From NCBI RefSeq assembly GCF_003344625.1, contig NZ_QPKJ02000008.1, positions 108,527 through 172,526 on the forward strand: a stretch of 64,000 nucleotides of DNA, in the 5' to 3' direction. The stretch comes from Solirubrobacter deserti. GTDB lineage: Bacteria; Actinomycetota; Thermoleophilia; Solirubrobacterales; Solirubrobacteraceae. A program made the position numbers and the translations under genes. Every line of letters begins with the position of its first letter. Position 1 is the stretch's first letter. Of this stretch, positions 46,268-54,006 are shown in pieces. The notes below the pieces were generated by a model, which saw only the letters and a list, made by a program, of their open reading frames with translations, searched no databases and was not told where the DNA came from.

Positions 46268-49200
46268 CTAACGCTCCCCGGGGAGCTTGTCCGGGTTGAC
46301 GGACACCGGCACGGTGGTGTCCAGCGCGGTGCGGATGATCCGCGTCTGCTCGACGGTGTGCGCGGCCGGGTAGCCCTCGCCCGGCGAGGCGCGCTCCGGC
46401 CGGCCGACGTACCCGAACTCGATGTCCGGCGGCAGGATCTGCAGCAGGCGAGGCGACATGTGCGCGCGGGCGCCCATGTTGCGCGGCTCCTCCTGCACCC
46501 AGAGGACCTCCTTGAGGTTCGGGTAGCGCCCGACCTCCTCGAGGATCTGCCCCTGCGGGAACGGGTACAGCAGCTCGACGCGGGTGATCGCGACGGACTC
46601 GTTGTTCTCGCGCGTGGCGTGGCCCTTGAGGTCGTAGTAGATCTTGCCGGTGCACAGCACCAGCCGGGTCACCTTCTCCTCGTCGATCCGCGGCTCGGCG
46701 AGGACCGGGAAGAAGCGGCCCTCGGCGAGGTGCTCGATCCGCGACGTCGCCTGCGGCAGGCGCAACAGGGACTTCGGGGTCATGATCACCAGCGGGCGCT
46801 GCTTGGCGACCCGCGCCTGGCGGCGCAGCATGTGGAAGTACTGCGACGGCGTCGTGAGGTTGGCGACGCGGATGTTGCCCTCCGCGGCCAGCGAGAGGAA
46901 CCGCTCCAGCCGGCCGGAGGAGTGCTCCGGACCCGAACCCTCGTAGCCGTGTGGCAGCAGCAGCGTCAGGCGCGTCGTCTGGCCCCACTTCGACAGCGCG
47001 GACACGATGAACTGGTCGATGATGACCTGCGCCGAGTTGACGAAGTCGCCGAACTGGGCCTCCCACAGCACGAGCGTCTCCGGCGCCTCCATCGAGTAGC
47101 CGTACTCGAAGCCGAGGCACGCGATCTCGCTCAGCGGCGAGTTGTGCAGCTCCATCGGCGCCAGCGCGCCCGGCAGGGACTGGATCGGCGAGATCCGCTG
47201 CCCCGTCTTCGGGTCGTGCAGGACGAGGTGACGCTGCGAGAACGTGCCGCGCTCGGCGTCCTGGCCGGTCAGGCGCACCGGCGTGCCCTCGGTGAGCAGC
47301 GACGCGTAGGCGAGCGCCTCGGCCTGCGCCCAGTCGATGCCGCCGTCGGGCCCGATCGCGGTCCGCCGGCGCTCCAGCTGCTTGATCAGCTTGGGGTGCA
47401 CGGTGAAGCCCTCGGGGATCCGCAGCAGCTCCTCGTTGAGCGTCTGCAGACGGTCCTTCGAGACTTGCGTCTTGACGTCCGGCGAGGCCGAGCGGTCCAG
47501 CTCGTAGCCGCCCGTCGGCTGCTCGTTGCCCGCGCTGGCCAGCTGCTCCTTGAGCTCGCGGTGGCGCTTGGCGAGGTCGTCCCAGATCTCGGCGGCGACG
47601 GCGTCGGCTTCCTCTTGGGTGATCGTGCCGTCGTTCACCAGCGACGCCGCGAACAGCTCCCGCACCGGCTTCTTGGCCTTGATCTTGGCCGTCATCTCCG
47701 GCTGCGTGTAAGCGGGCTCGTCCGCCTCGTTGTGGCCGTAGCGGCGGTAGCCGATCAGGTCGATCAGGACGTCGTGGCCGAACTCCTGGCGGAACGCGAA
47801 CGCAAGCCGCACGGCGCTCACGCACGCGGCCACGTCGTCGGCGTTGACGTGGAAGATCGGCACGTCGAAGCCCTTCGCGAGGTCGGAGGCCCAGCGCGTG
47901 GAGCGCGAGTCGTCCGGGTCCGTCGTGAAGCCGACCTGGTTGTTCTGGATCAGGTGCAGCGTGCCGCCGACGGTGTAGCCGTCCAGCGCCTGCAGGTTGA
48001 ACGTCTCCGCCACGACGCCCTGGCCCGGGAAGGCCGCGTCGCCGTGCAGGACGATCGGCACGGCGGCGCTGGTGTCCAGCTGCGCGTGCGTCCCCTGGCG
48101 CGTGGTCTGGATCGCGCGCGTGGCGCCGGTCACGACGGGCGCGACGTACTCGAGGTGCGACGGGTTGGACTCCAGTCGCACGAGCACGCTGTCGGTGTCG
48201 CCGCACTGATAGGTGCCCTGGGCGCCGTGGTGGTACTTGACGTCGCCGGTGCCGCCCTGCGGGATCGTGGTTACGGCCTCGATCGAGGACGCTCCCTCGA
48301 ACTCGCGGAAGATCGTCTCGTACGCGCGGCCCAGGTTGTGGGCCAGCACGTTCAGACGGCCGCGGTGGGCCATGCCGATGACCACCTCGCGCGCGCCCTC
48401 GGCGGCCGCGAGCTGGATCATCTCGTCGAGCATCGGGACCGTCATGTCCAGGCCCTCGACCGAGAACTGCTTCTGGCCCAGGTACGCCTTGTGCATGAAG
48501 CGCTCGAGCGAGTCCACCTGCGTCAGGCGGCGCAGCAGCGCATGCTTCTCGTCCGCCGACAGCGGCTTGCGGAAGGCGCCCGTCTCGATCTTCTCGCGCA
48601 GCCAGACGCGCTGGCGGTGCGAGGCGATGTGCTCGATCTCGTAGGCGATCGTGCCGCAGTAGGTCTCGCGCAGGCGCGGGATGACGTCCGCGAGCGTCTC
48701 GCCCGGGACGCCGACACGCAGGATCGAGGCCGGGATCTTGGCCATCAACTCTTGCGAGAGGCCGAGCGGCTCGGGATCGAGCGCGGGGTCGCCCTCGGGC
48801 TCGGAGCCGAGCGGGTCCAGGCGCGCGGCCAGGTGGCCGTGCGTGCGGTGCGCCTTGATCAGCGACATCGCGGCCTGGACCGCCTGCAGCAGCTCCAGGT
48901 TCGGCTCGGCCGAGGTGGCCGGCGCCGGCTCGGTCTTGGTCTCCGGCGTCGCGGCGGCGATGGCCTGGGGCGTCGGGGCGGTGGGCGCCGCGCCGATCTC
49001 CACGCCGAGGTCGGAGAAGACCTGCTCGTAGAAGCCGTGCTCGCCCTGCAGGTACTGCTCGACCACCTGCAGGAACTGACCGGACTCGGCGCCCTGGATG
49101 ATGCGATGGTCGTAGGTCGACGTCATCGTCATCACCTTCTCGGCGCCGATCGTGGCGCCGATGGCCCCGAGGCCGGGCGGGTAGCCGATGGCGCCGGTGG

Positions 49201-50554
49201 CGACGATCGTGCCCTGCCCGTTCATCAGGCGCGGCACGGACGCGATGGTGCCGATGCCGCCGGGGTTGGTGAGCGAGACGTTCGCGCCCTGCAGGTCGTC
49301 GGCGGTGAGCTTGTTGTCGCGCGCCTTGCCGATCAGGACGTTGAAGGCGTCCAGGAACTGCGGGAACGTGAGGCGCCCGGCGTCCTTGATCACCGGGACC
49401 ATGAGCGTCCTGCCGCCGCCCTTCTTCTCGACGTCCACGGCGATGCCGAGGTTCACGCCGCCGTCGTCGATCACGTGCGGCTTGCCGTCGATCTCGGCGA
49501 AGTGCGTCGCCATGACCGGCATCTGCTCGGTCGCCGCGCGGGCGATCGCGTACGCGATCAGGTGCGTGAAGGAGACCTTCTGCCCGCCGGCCTTGAGCTG
49601 CTTGCGGTAGCCGTCGAGCGTGGTGACGGTGAAGGTGCGGAACGAGGTCGCGGTCGGGATCGCGCGCGACTCGTCCATGTAGCGGGCGAGCATCGCGCTC
49701 GCGCCCTTGAGCAGGGTCTGCTTGCCCTCGGTCGGAGCCGGCGCGGACGGCGCGGCGGTGGCGCCGTTGGACTCGAAGTTCAGGACGTCGGCCTTGCCGA
49801 TGCGGCCGTTGGGGCCCGTGCCCTTGACCTTGCTGAGGTCGATGCCCTGCGCGGCGGCGACGCGCTGCGCGACCGGCGTGACCTTCAGGCCCTCGGGCGT
49901 CTCGACGGTCTGGCTGTCGGCGTCGGTGCCGGGGCGGGAGTCGGTGACCTCGGGTGCCGGGGCGGCCTGCTTCGGAGCGGCGCCGTTGCCGCTGGTCATG
50001 CGGGCGATGACCTGGCCGACGGTGACGGTGTCGCCGGCCTCGGCCAGCAGCTCGGTGATCGTGCCGGCCGCGGGGGACGGGACCTCGGCGTCCACCTTGT
50101 CGGTGGAGATCTCCACGAGCGTCTCGTCCTCGGCGACGCTGTCGCCGACGGCCTTGGACCACTCGAGGATCGTGCCCTCGGAGACCGACTCGCCCATGGC
50201 GGGCATCTCGATCTCGATGACGGTGCCCTCATCGCCGCCGTCGCCGGGCGGACTGTCGCCCTCGTCCTCGTCGGCATCGCCTTCGAGCGCGGGGCCGGAG
50301 CCGTCGCTCGGTGCGATCTCGGCGAGAACGCTGCCGACACCGATCGTGTCGCCCTCGGCGGCGTGGATCTTGACCACGGTGCCGGAGACCGGTGAGGGAA
50401 CTTCCGCGTCCACCTTGTCGGTGGAGACCTCGACCAGTGTCTCGTCTTCGGAGACCTCGTCGCCTTCCTGCTTATGCCACTCCAGGATGGAGCCCTCGGT
50501 GACCGAGTCGCCCATCGGGGGCATGACCACTTCGACCGTGGTGTTTACCGCCAT
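46268..50554 (-). CDS. kgd: Fused E2-E1 2-oxoglutarate dehydrogenase (Kgd type) with two lipoyl domains
   Basis: 1428 residues, about 200 longer than mycobacterial Kgd. Two lipoyl domains sit at the front, with lipoyl lysines Lys47 and Lys153, both in STDKVDAEVPSP. A peripheral-subunit-binding domain follows (VAQRVAAAQGIDLSKVKGTG, about 228-260), then the E2 core (TSTYDHRIIQGAESGQFL, Gln where most E2s have the Asp of HxxxDG) and the thiamine-diphosphate E1 part (HGDAAFPGQGVVAET, LIQNNQVGFTT). It converts 2-oxoglutarate to succinyl-CoA with an E3 lipoamide dehydrogenase. A DUF3817 gene ends 1 bp before its start. Confidence 0.95.
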   Translation of the reverse strand: MAVNTTVEVVMPPMGDSVTEGSILEWHKQEGDEVSEDETLVEVSTDKVDAEVPSPVSGTVVKIHAAEGDTIGVGSVLAEIAPSDGSGPALEGDADEDEGDSPPGDGGDEGTVIEIEMPAMGESVSEGTILEWSKAVGDSVAEDETLVEISTDKVDAEVPSPAAGTITELLAEAGDTVTVGQVIARMTSGNGAAPKQAAPAPEVTDSRPGTDADSQTVETPEGLKVTPVAQRVAAAQGIDLSKVKGTGPNGRIGKADVLNFESNGATAAPSAPAPTEGKQTLLKGASAMLARYMDESRAIPTATSFRTFTVTTLDGYRKQLKAGGQKVSFTHLIAYAIARAATEQMPVMATHFAEIDGKPHVIDDGGVNLGIAVDVEKKGGGRTLMVPVIKDAGRLTFPQFLDAFNVLIGKARDNKLTADDLQGANVSLTNPGGIGTIASVPRLMNGQGTIVATGAIGYPPGLGAIGATIGAEKVMTMTSTYDHRIIQGAESGQFLQVVEQYLQGEHGFYEQVFSDLGVEIGAAPTAPTPQAIAAATPETKTEPAPATSAEPNLELLQAVQAAMSLIKAHRTHGHLAARLDPLGSEPEGDPALDPEPLGLSQELMAKIPASILRVGVPGETLADVIPRLRETYCGTIAYEIEHIASHRQRVWLREKIETGAFRKPLSADEKHALLRRLTQVDSLERFMHKAYLGQKQFSVEGLDMTVPMLDEMIQLAAAEGAREVVIGMAHRGRLNVLAHNLGRAYETIFREFEGASSIEAVTTIPQGGTGDVKYHHGAQGTYQCGDTDSVLVRLESNPSHLEYVAPVVTGATRAIQTTRQGTHAQLDTSAAVPIVLHGDAAFPGQGVVAETFNLQALDGYTVGGTLHLIQNNQVGFTTDPDDSRSTRWASDLAKGFDVPIFHVNADDVAACVSAVRLAFAFRQEFGHDVLIDLIGYRRYGHNEADEPAYTQPEMTAKIKAKKPVRELFAASLVNDGTITQEEADAVAAEIWDDLAKRHRELKEQLASAGNEQPTGGYELDRSASPDVKTQVSKDRLQTLNEELLRIPEGFTVHPKLIKQLERRRTAIGPDGGIDWAQAEALAYASLLTEGTPVRLTGQDAERGTFSQRHLVLHDPKTGQRISPIQSLPGALAPMELHNSPLSEIACLGFEYGYSMEAPETLVLWEAQFGDFVNSAQVIIDQFIVSALSKWGQTTRLTLLLPHGYEGSGPEHSSGRLERFLSLAAEGNIRVANLTTPSQYFHMLRRQARVAKQRPLVIMTPKSLLRLPQATSRIEHLAEGRFFPVLAEPRIDEEKVTRLVLCTGKIYYDLKGHATRENNESVAITRVELLYPFPQGQILEEVGRYPNLKEVLWVQEEPRNMGARAHMSPRLLQILPPDIEFGYVGRPERASPGEGYPAAHTVEQTRIIRTALDTTVPVSVNPDKLPGER

Positions 50555-50555
50555 A

Positions 50556-50870
50556 TCAAGGTCCTAGACCATATCGCGTTGAGGGATTCTCGGCGCTGCT
50601 TTCGGACGCCGCTCTGCACACAAATCCGATGCTGCCCGCAAAGGGCCCTACCCCACCGACGACCGCGACCATCACCCCGAGCCAGAGCGGGATCACGCGG
50701 CGTCGCACTGCGTCCACGCATAGCAGCGACATGAAGATCCAGCCGATGCCGTGCGCCCAGCCCAACACGTACTTCACATCGTCTAACACGCCTGCAATCG
50801 AGACGACCAGCAGGGCCGTGTAGACGGCCGAATGGACGAACGACAGATACTTCAGGGTGCGGAAGCTCAT
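50556..50870 (-). CDS. DUF3817 small membrane protein
   Basis: 104 residues with three hydrophobic helices. The DUF3817 pattern is visible: LKYLSFVHSAVYTALLVV, VLGWAHGIGWIFM and IPLWLGVMVAVVGGVGPF. Function unknown; members are common in actinobacteria. It is coupled to the NUDIX gene (ATGA, 50867-50870) and ends 1 bp before kgd, so NUDIX-DUF3817-kgd look like one transcript. Confidence 0.88.
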   Translation of the reverse strand: MSFRTLKYLSFVHSAVYTALLVVSIAGVLDDVKYVLGWAHGIGWIFMSLLCVDAVRRRVIPLWLGVMVAVVGGVGPFAGSIGFVCRAASESSAENPSTRYGLGP

Positions 50871-51529
50871 GCGGGGCTTTCGGTAACTAGCAACGTGGCC
50901 ATCCGCCGAAGTTGCGGATGTGCTTCTTCAGGCCAACTTTCCGGGTCGGCGGGCCACCATGCGTGGGCGTCGTGCTCGGGGTCGCGCGTGACCTGCGCGC
51001 CCGGCGCAAGCCACGCCTGGCCGATCAACATCGCCATGTTCCCGGGCGTCGCGAGCAGGGCCTCGACCTGAATGCGCTCGGGCTCGACGCTCCACTCCTC
51101 CTGCAACTCCCGTCCCAGTGCGAGCTCGGGCCGCTCGCCCGCGTCGACCGCGCCGCCGGCGCCGAGCGCCCACACGCCGGCCCAGCTGGCCACCCACGGC
51201 GCGCGCCGGCCGGCGAGCCAGCGGCCTTCGTGGTCGCGCACGACGCACAGCACGCTCAGGGCGCCGACGGAGTCGCCGATCAGCCGCAACGCCCAGCGCA
51301 TCTCCTCGAGCTCGAGCCGCAGGTCGCCGTCCTCGGCGGTGAAGCCCACCAGGCGCGCGGCCACGCCGTCGTGCGCGGGTGAGCCGCGGTCGCGCAGCTC
51401 CTGGATGACGCGATCGGCCGCCGCGCTGTGCTCGGGCGAAGGCTCGTACGTCGTGCCGCTCCAGTGCGAGGACACCCGGTCCAGCGGCCACGGCCCGCGC
51501 GCGAGGATTCCGGGTGGGTAGGGCAACAC
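50867..51529 (-). CDS. NUDIX hydrolase-like protein
   Basis: 220 residues. The NUDIX box is GGAVDAGERPELALGRELQEEW, here split as GGAVDAGERPELALGREL and QEEW, at about residues 130-151. Upstream strands VLCVVRDHEGRWLAGRR are usual for the fold. The N-terminal 80 residues are extra and helical. The substrate is unknown. First gene of the run leading to kgd; GTG start. Confidence 0.88.
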   Translation of the reverse strand: MLPYPPGILARGPWPLDRVSSHWSGTTYEPSPEHSAAADRVIQELRDRGSPAHDGVAARLVGFTAEDGDLRLELEEMRWALRLIGDSVGALSVLCVVRDHEGRWLAGRRAPWVASWAGVWALGAGGAVDAGERPELALGRELQEEWSVEPERIQVEALLATPGNMAMLIGQAWLAPGAQVTRDPEHDAHAWWPADPESWPEEAHPQLRRMATLLVTESPA

Positions 51530-51546
51530 GCTGAGACTAGCTCGCC

Positions 51547-51584
51547 GCGCGAGCTCGAGCCCCTAGGGCGAGAACTCGCAGCGA
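51547..51584. repeat. Dispersed intergenic repeat, copy 2
   Basis: Matches 6837-6874 without gaps at about 32 of 38 positions. Lies in the divergent gap between the NUDIX gene and the small Cys protein gene. It contains the palindromic word CCCTAGGG. Followed by GGCCCCTGGGCC, another near-palindrome. Confidence 0.5.
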
Positions 51585-51624
51585 AGTGGCCCCTGGGCCA
51601 CTCTCGCCGGGTACCCTTCCGGAC

Positions 51625-51969
51625 GTGAGCGTCGAGGCTTCCAGCAAGAACATGAAGGTCGTGTGCGATGCGAAGGAGCATCACGACAAGACGTGCCGCT
51701 GGAAGGGCAAGGCCACCGAGGTCCACATGGCGTTCTTCGACATCGAGCGCCTGGGCTGGGAAGAGGGCGACGTCATCTGCGGCCTGGTCGTCGTCGCTGA
51801 CGGTTCCGTGACCTCCGGTCGCCTGCGGGTGACGTGCGACGCCGAGCCGGACGGCGGCGGCCGCAAGGAAGAGGAAGAGGTCGAGGAGGTCGTCGACGCG
51901 GTCTCCACGCGCGAGCTGCAGCCGGTCGGTCCCGGCTACGGCTCGTCAAACACGTTCCGCTGCTGCTGA
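51625..51969 (+). CDS. Small Cys/His hypothetical protein
   Basis: 114 residues from GTG 51625. The N-terminal part has VVCDAKEHHDKTCRWKGK, a Cys-X6-His... pattern with Cys, two His and Cys that could bind zinc, followed by a strand-rich core (DVICGLVVVADGSVTSGRLR) with more cysteines, an acidic stretch KEEEEVEEVV and a terminal RCC. No family recognised. The tail overlaps the converging HxlR gene by 24 bp. Confidence 0.65.
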   Translation: MSVEASSKNMKVVCDAKEHHDKTCRWKGKATEVHMAFFDIERLGWEEGDVICGLVVVADGSVTSGRLRVTCDAEPDGGGRKEEEEVEEVVDAVSTRELQPVGPGYGSSNTFRCC

Positions 51970-52320
51970 CACCCGACGGCTCCGGCACTCGGCGATCGCG
52001 CCCATGTGCTCGTCGCCCCAGTCGCCGAGCGGGATCAGCGCCTCGTTGAGCGACTGACCGAGCGGGGTCAGCGAGTACTCGACGCGCGGCGGGATCTCCG
52101 GGTAGGCCGTGCGCTGGACGAGCCCGTCGGCCTCCATCTGCCGCAGCTGCTGGATCAGCATCTTCTCGCTGATGCCCTTCACGCCGCGGCGCAGCTCGCC
52201 CGGCCGGCGCGGACGCTCGGCCAGCGCCCACAGGATCGAGACCTTCCACTTGCCGCCGATCACCTCGACCGCGGCGTCCAGCCCGCACTCGTACGGAGGG
52301 ACGATGTCGTCAGCGCTCAT
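51946..52320 (-). CDS. HxlR-family transcriptional regulator
   Basis: 124 residues. Winged-helix pattern typical of HxlR: CGLDAAVEVIGGKWKVSILW with the conserved Cys12, then RPGELRRGVKGISEKMLIQQ, the LRQMEADGLVQRTAYPEIPP wing and VEYSLTPLGQSL. HxlR proteins often sense electrophiles or redox stress through this cysteine and control divergent genes. Here the divergent partners are a reductase and an SDR 82 bp away. ATG at 52320. Confidence 0.93.
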   Translation of the reverse strand: MSADDIVPPYECGLDAAVEVIGGKWKVSILWALAERPRRPGELRRGVKGISEKMLIQQLRQMEADGLVQRTAYPEIPPRVEYSLTPLGQSLNEALIPLGDWGDEHMGAIAECRSRRVSAAAERV

Positions 52321-52338
52321 CGTGTTTCTCACTTTGAA

Positions 52339-52365
52339 GTAGGTACCCCACTTTTGCGTAGGTAC
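52339..52365. promoter_or_regulatory. Direct repeats in the HxlR divergent promoter region
   Basis: GTAGGTAC occurs twice at 52339-52346 and 52358-52365, 19 bp apart (about two helical turns), in a locally AT-richer gap between HxlR and the reductase gene. HxlR dimers bind such paired sites. Candidate operator for autoregulation and control of the divergent pair. Confidence 0.6.
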
Positions 52366-52401
52366 TTGACGATCGTACCGTGCCCCCGGACCATCGTCGC
52401 C

Positions 52402-53229
52402 ATGACAGAGCACAAGCCTGCAGTCACGGTGATCGGGCTCGGCGCGATGGGCAGCGCGCTGGCTTCGACGCTGGTCGCCGCCGGGCACCCGACCACCGTC
52501 TGGAACCGCACGCCGCGCACCGTCGAGGGCGCCACCGCCGCCGCGAGCGTGGCCGACGCGATCGCCGCGAGCCCGCTCACGCTCGTCTGCGTCGCCGGCG
52601 CCGACGTGGCCGAGGACCTGCTCGCCGGGGCCGGCGACCTGACGGGGCGCACGATCGTCAACTTCACCACCACGACGACCGCCTCGACGAGCGCGGCGGG
52701 CGAGCGCGTGGGCGCGCAGGGCGGGACCTACATCGACGGCGCCATCCTCGCCGTGCCGCCCGCGATCGGGACGGAGACGGCGCTGCTGTTCGTCAGCGGC
52801 GGCGCTCCGGCCGCGCTCGAGACGCTCGGCACGGTGATGGAGGTCGCCGACGCCTCGCTGTGGGACCTCGCGCTGCTGAGCGGGATGTACGGCATGGTCG
52901 GCGGCGCGCTGCAGGCGTTCGCGCTCGTCCGCGCCGCGGGCGGGACCGCGACAGAGCTGAGCGGTCTGCTTGCCTCGTTCGTGGCCGAGATGGCGGGCGA
53001 CCTGCCCGGGATGGCCGAGCGGGTCGAGGCCGGCGAGCACCCGACCGCGAGCCCGCTGGCGATGCAGGCGGCGGGCGTCAAGCTCACCGACGTCGCGCGC
53101 GAGTACGGCGTGCGCGCGGACCTGATGGCGCCGATCGAGGCGCTGATCGCCGAGGGCGTCGCCGCGGGCCACGGAGACGAGGACCTGTCCGCGCTCGTCG
53201 AGCTTCTGCGCGAGCCGGTGGCGGCATGA
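52402..53229 (+). CDS. Imine-reductase-like / 6-phosphogluconate-dehydrogenase-fold NADPH oxidoreductase
   Basis: 275 residues. Rossmann motif [12 protein letters not shown] (Gly12-Gly17) followed by VWNRTPRT, where Asn-Arg-Thr favours NADPH. The C-terminal helical half ([20 protein letters not shown]) is of the imine reductase / beta-hydroxyacid dehydrogenase type and lacks the usual catalytic Lys of hydroxyisobutyrate dehydrogenases at the expected GNAW position. Overlaps the SDR start (ATGA). Probably HxlR-regulated. Confidence 0.85.
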   Translation: MTEHKPAVTVIGLGAMGSALASTLVAAGHPTTVWNRTPRTVEGATAAASVADAIAASPLTLVCVAGADVAEDLLAGAGDLTGRTIVNFTTTTTASTSAAGERVGAQGGTYIDGAILAVPPAIGTETALLFVSGGAPAALETLGTVMEVADASLWDLALLSGMYGMVGGALQAFALVRAAGGTATELSGLLASFVAEMAGDLPGMAERVEAGEHPTASPLAMQAAGVKLTDVAREYGVRADLMAPIEALIAEGVAAGHGDEDLSALVELLREPVAA

Positions 53230-53954
53230 GCGGGCGCTACGCGGGACGGACCGCGGTGATCCTCGGCGGGACGCACGGCATGGGCGAAGCGACCGCCGCG
53301 CTGCTGCGCGCCGAGGGCGCTTCGGCGCTGGTCACGGGCCGGCGCGCGGGCGACGTCCACGTCGACCTCACGCGCCTCGCGGACCTCGACGCGCTCGCCG
53401 AGGCCGTGCGCGAGCGCTTCGGGCAGATCGACCTGCTGCACGTCAACGCCGGCTATGCGCAGCTGGAGCCGCCGGAAGCCGTGACCGAGAGCTCGTACGA
53501 CCGCACGTTCGACGTCAACACCAAGGGCGCGTTCTTCGCCGTGCAGAAGTTGGCGCCGCTCGTGCGCGACGGGGGCGCGATCGTCTTCACGAGCTCGGTC
53601 GCCGACCAGGGTGGCTCGCCCGAGATGATCGTCTACGGCGCGGCCAAGGCGGCGGCGCGCTCCATGGTCGCGGGGTTCGCTGCGGCGCTGGCGCCGCGCG
53701 GCATCCGCGTCAACGCCGTGAGCCCCGGCTTCATCGACACGCCGTCGTACGGCATCGAGGGGATCAGCGACGAGGACCGGGCGGCGTTCCACGCCGTCGG
53801 TGACGCCGTGACGCCCATGCGCCGCCACGGAACCGCCGAGGAGGTCGCCCGCGCGGTCGTCTTCCTCGCGTTCGAGGCGACGTTCACCACCGGCGCGCGC
53901 CTGGCCGTGGACGGTGGCCTGGGCGAAGCGCTCGACGTACCCGCCGCGGCGTAG
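53226..53954 (+). CDS. SDR-family oxidoreductase
   Basis: 242 residues, classical SDR. Cofactor motif GGTHGMG at 14-20, NAGY motif at 74-77, catalytic Ser123/124, Tyr137 and Lys141 (VYGAAKAAA), and the PG motif VSPGFIDTP. Coupled to the upstream reductase by a 4-bp overlap; both are likely induced together under HxlR control in response to a reactive carbonyl or similar compound. The substrate is unknown. Confidence 0.93.
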   Translation: MSGRYAGRTAVILGGTHGMGEATAALLRAEGASALVTGRRAGDVHVDLTRLADLDALAEAVRERFGQIDLLHVNAGYAQLEPPEAVTESSYDRTFDVNTKGAFFAVQKLAPLVRDGGAIVFTSSVADQGGSPEMIVYGAAKAAARSMVAGFAAALAPRGIRVNAVSPGFIDTPSYGIEGISDEDRAAFHAVGDAVTPMRRHGTAEEVARAVVFLAFEATFTTGARLAVDGGLGEALDVPAAA

Positions 53955-54006
53955 ATTCGTCCAGCTGAGGCTTTCCCCCGCGCTCGCGAGCTACCGTGCG
54001 GCGGCG

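Noticed and set aside
45947..50395. Long open plus-strand frame (about 1480 codons) opposite the 2-oxoglutarate dehydrogenase gene
   Set aside because: It is antisense to a clearly recognised enzyme; its arginine/leucine-rich product is typical of shadow frames in GC-rich DNA.
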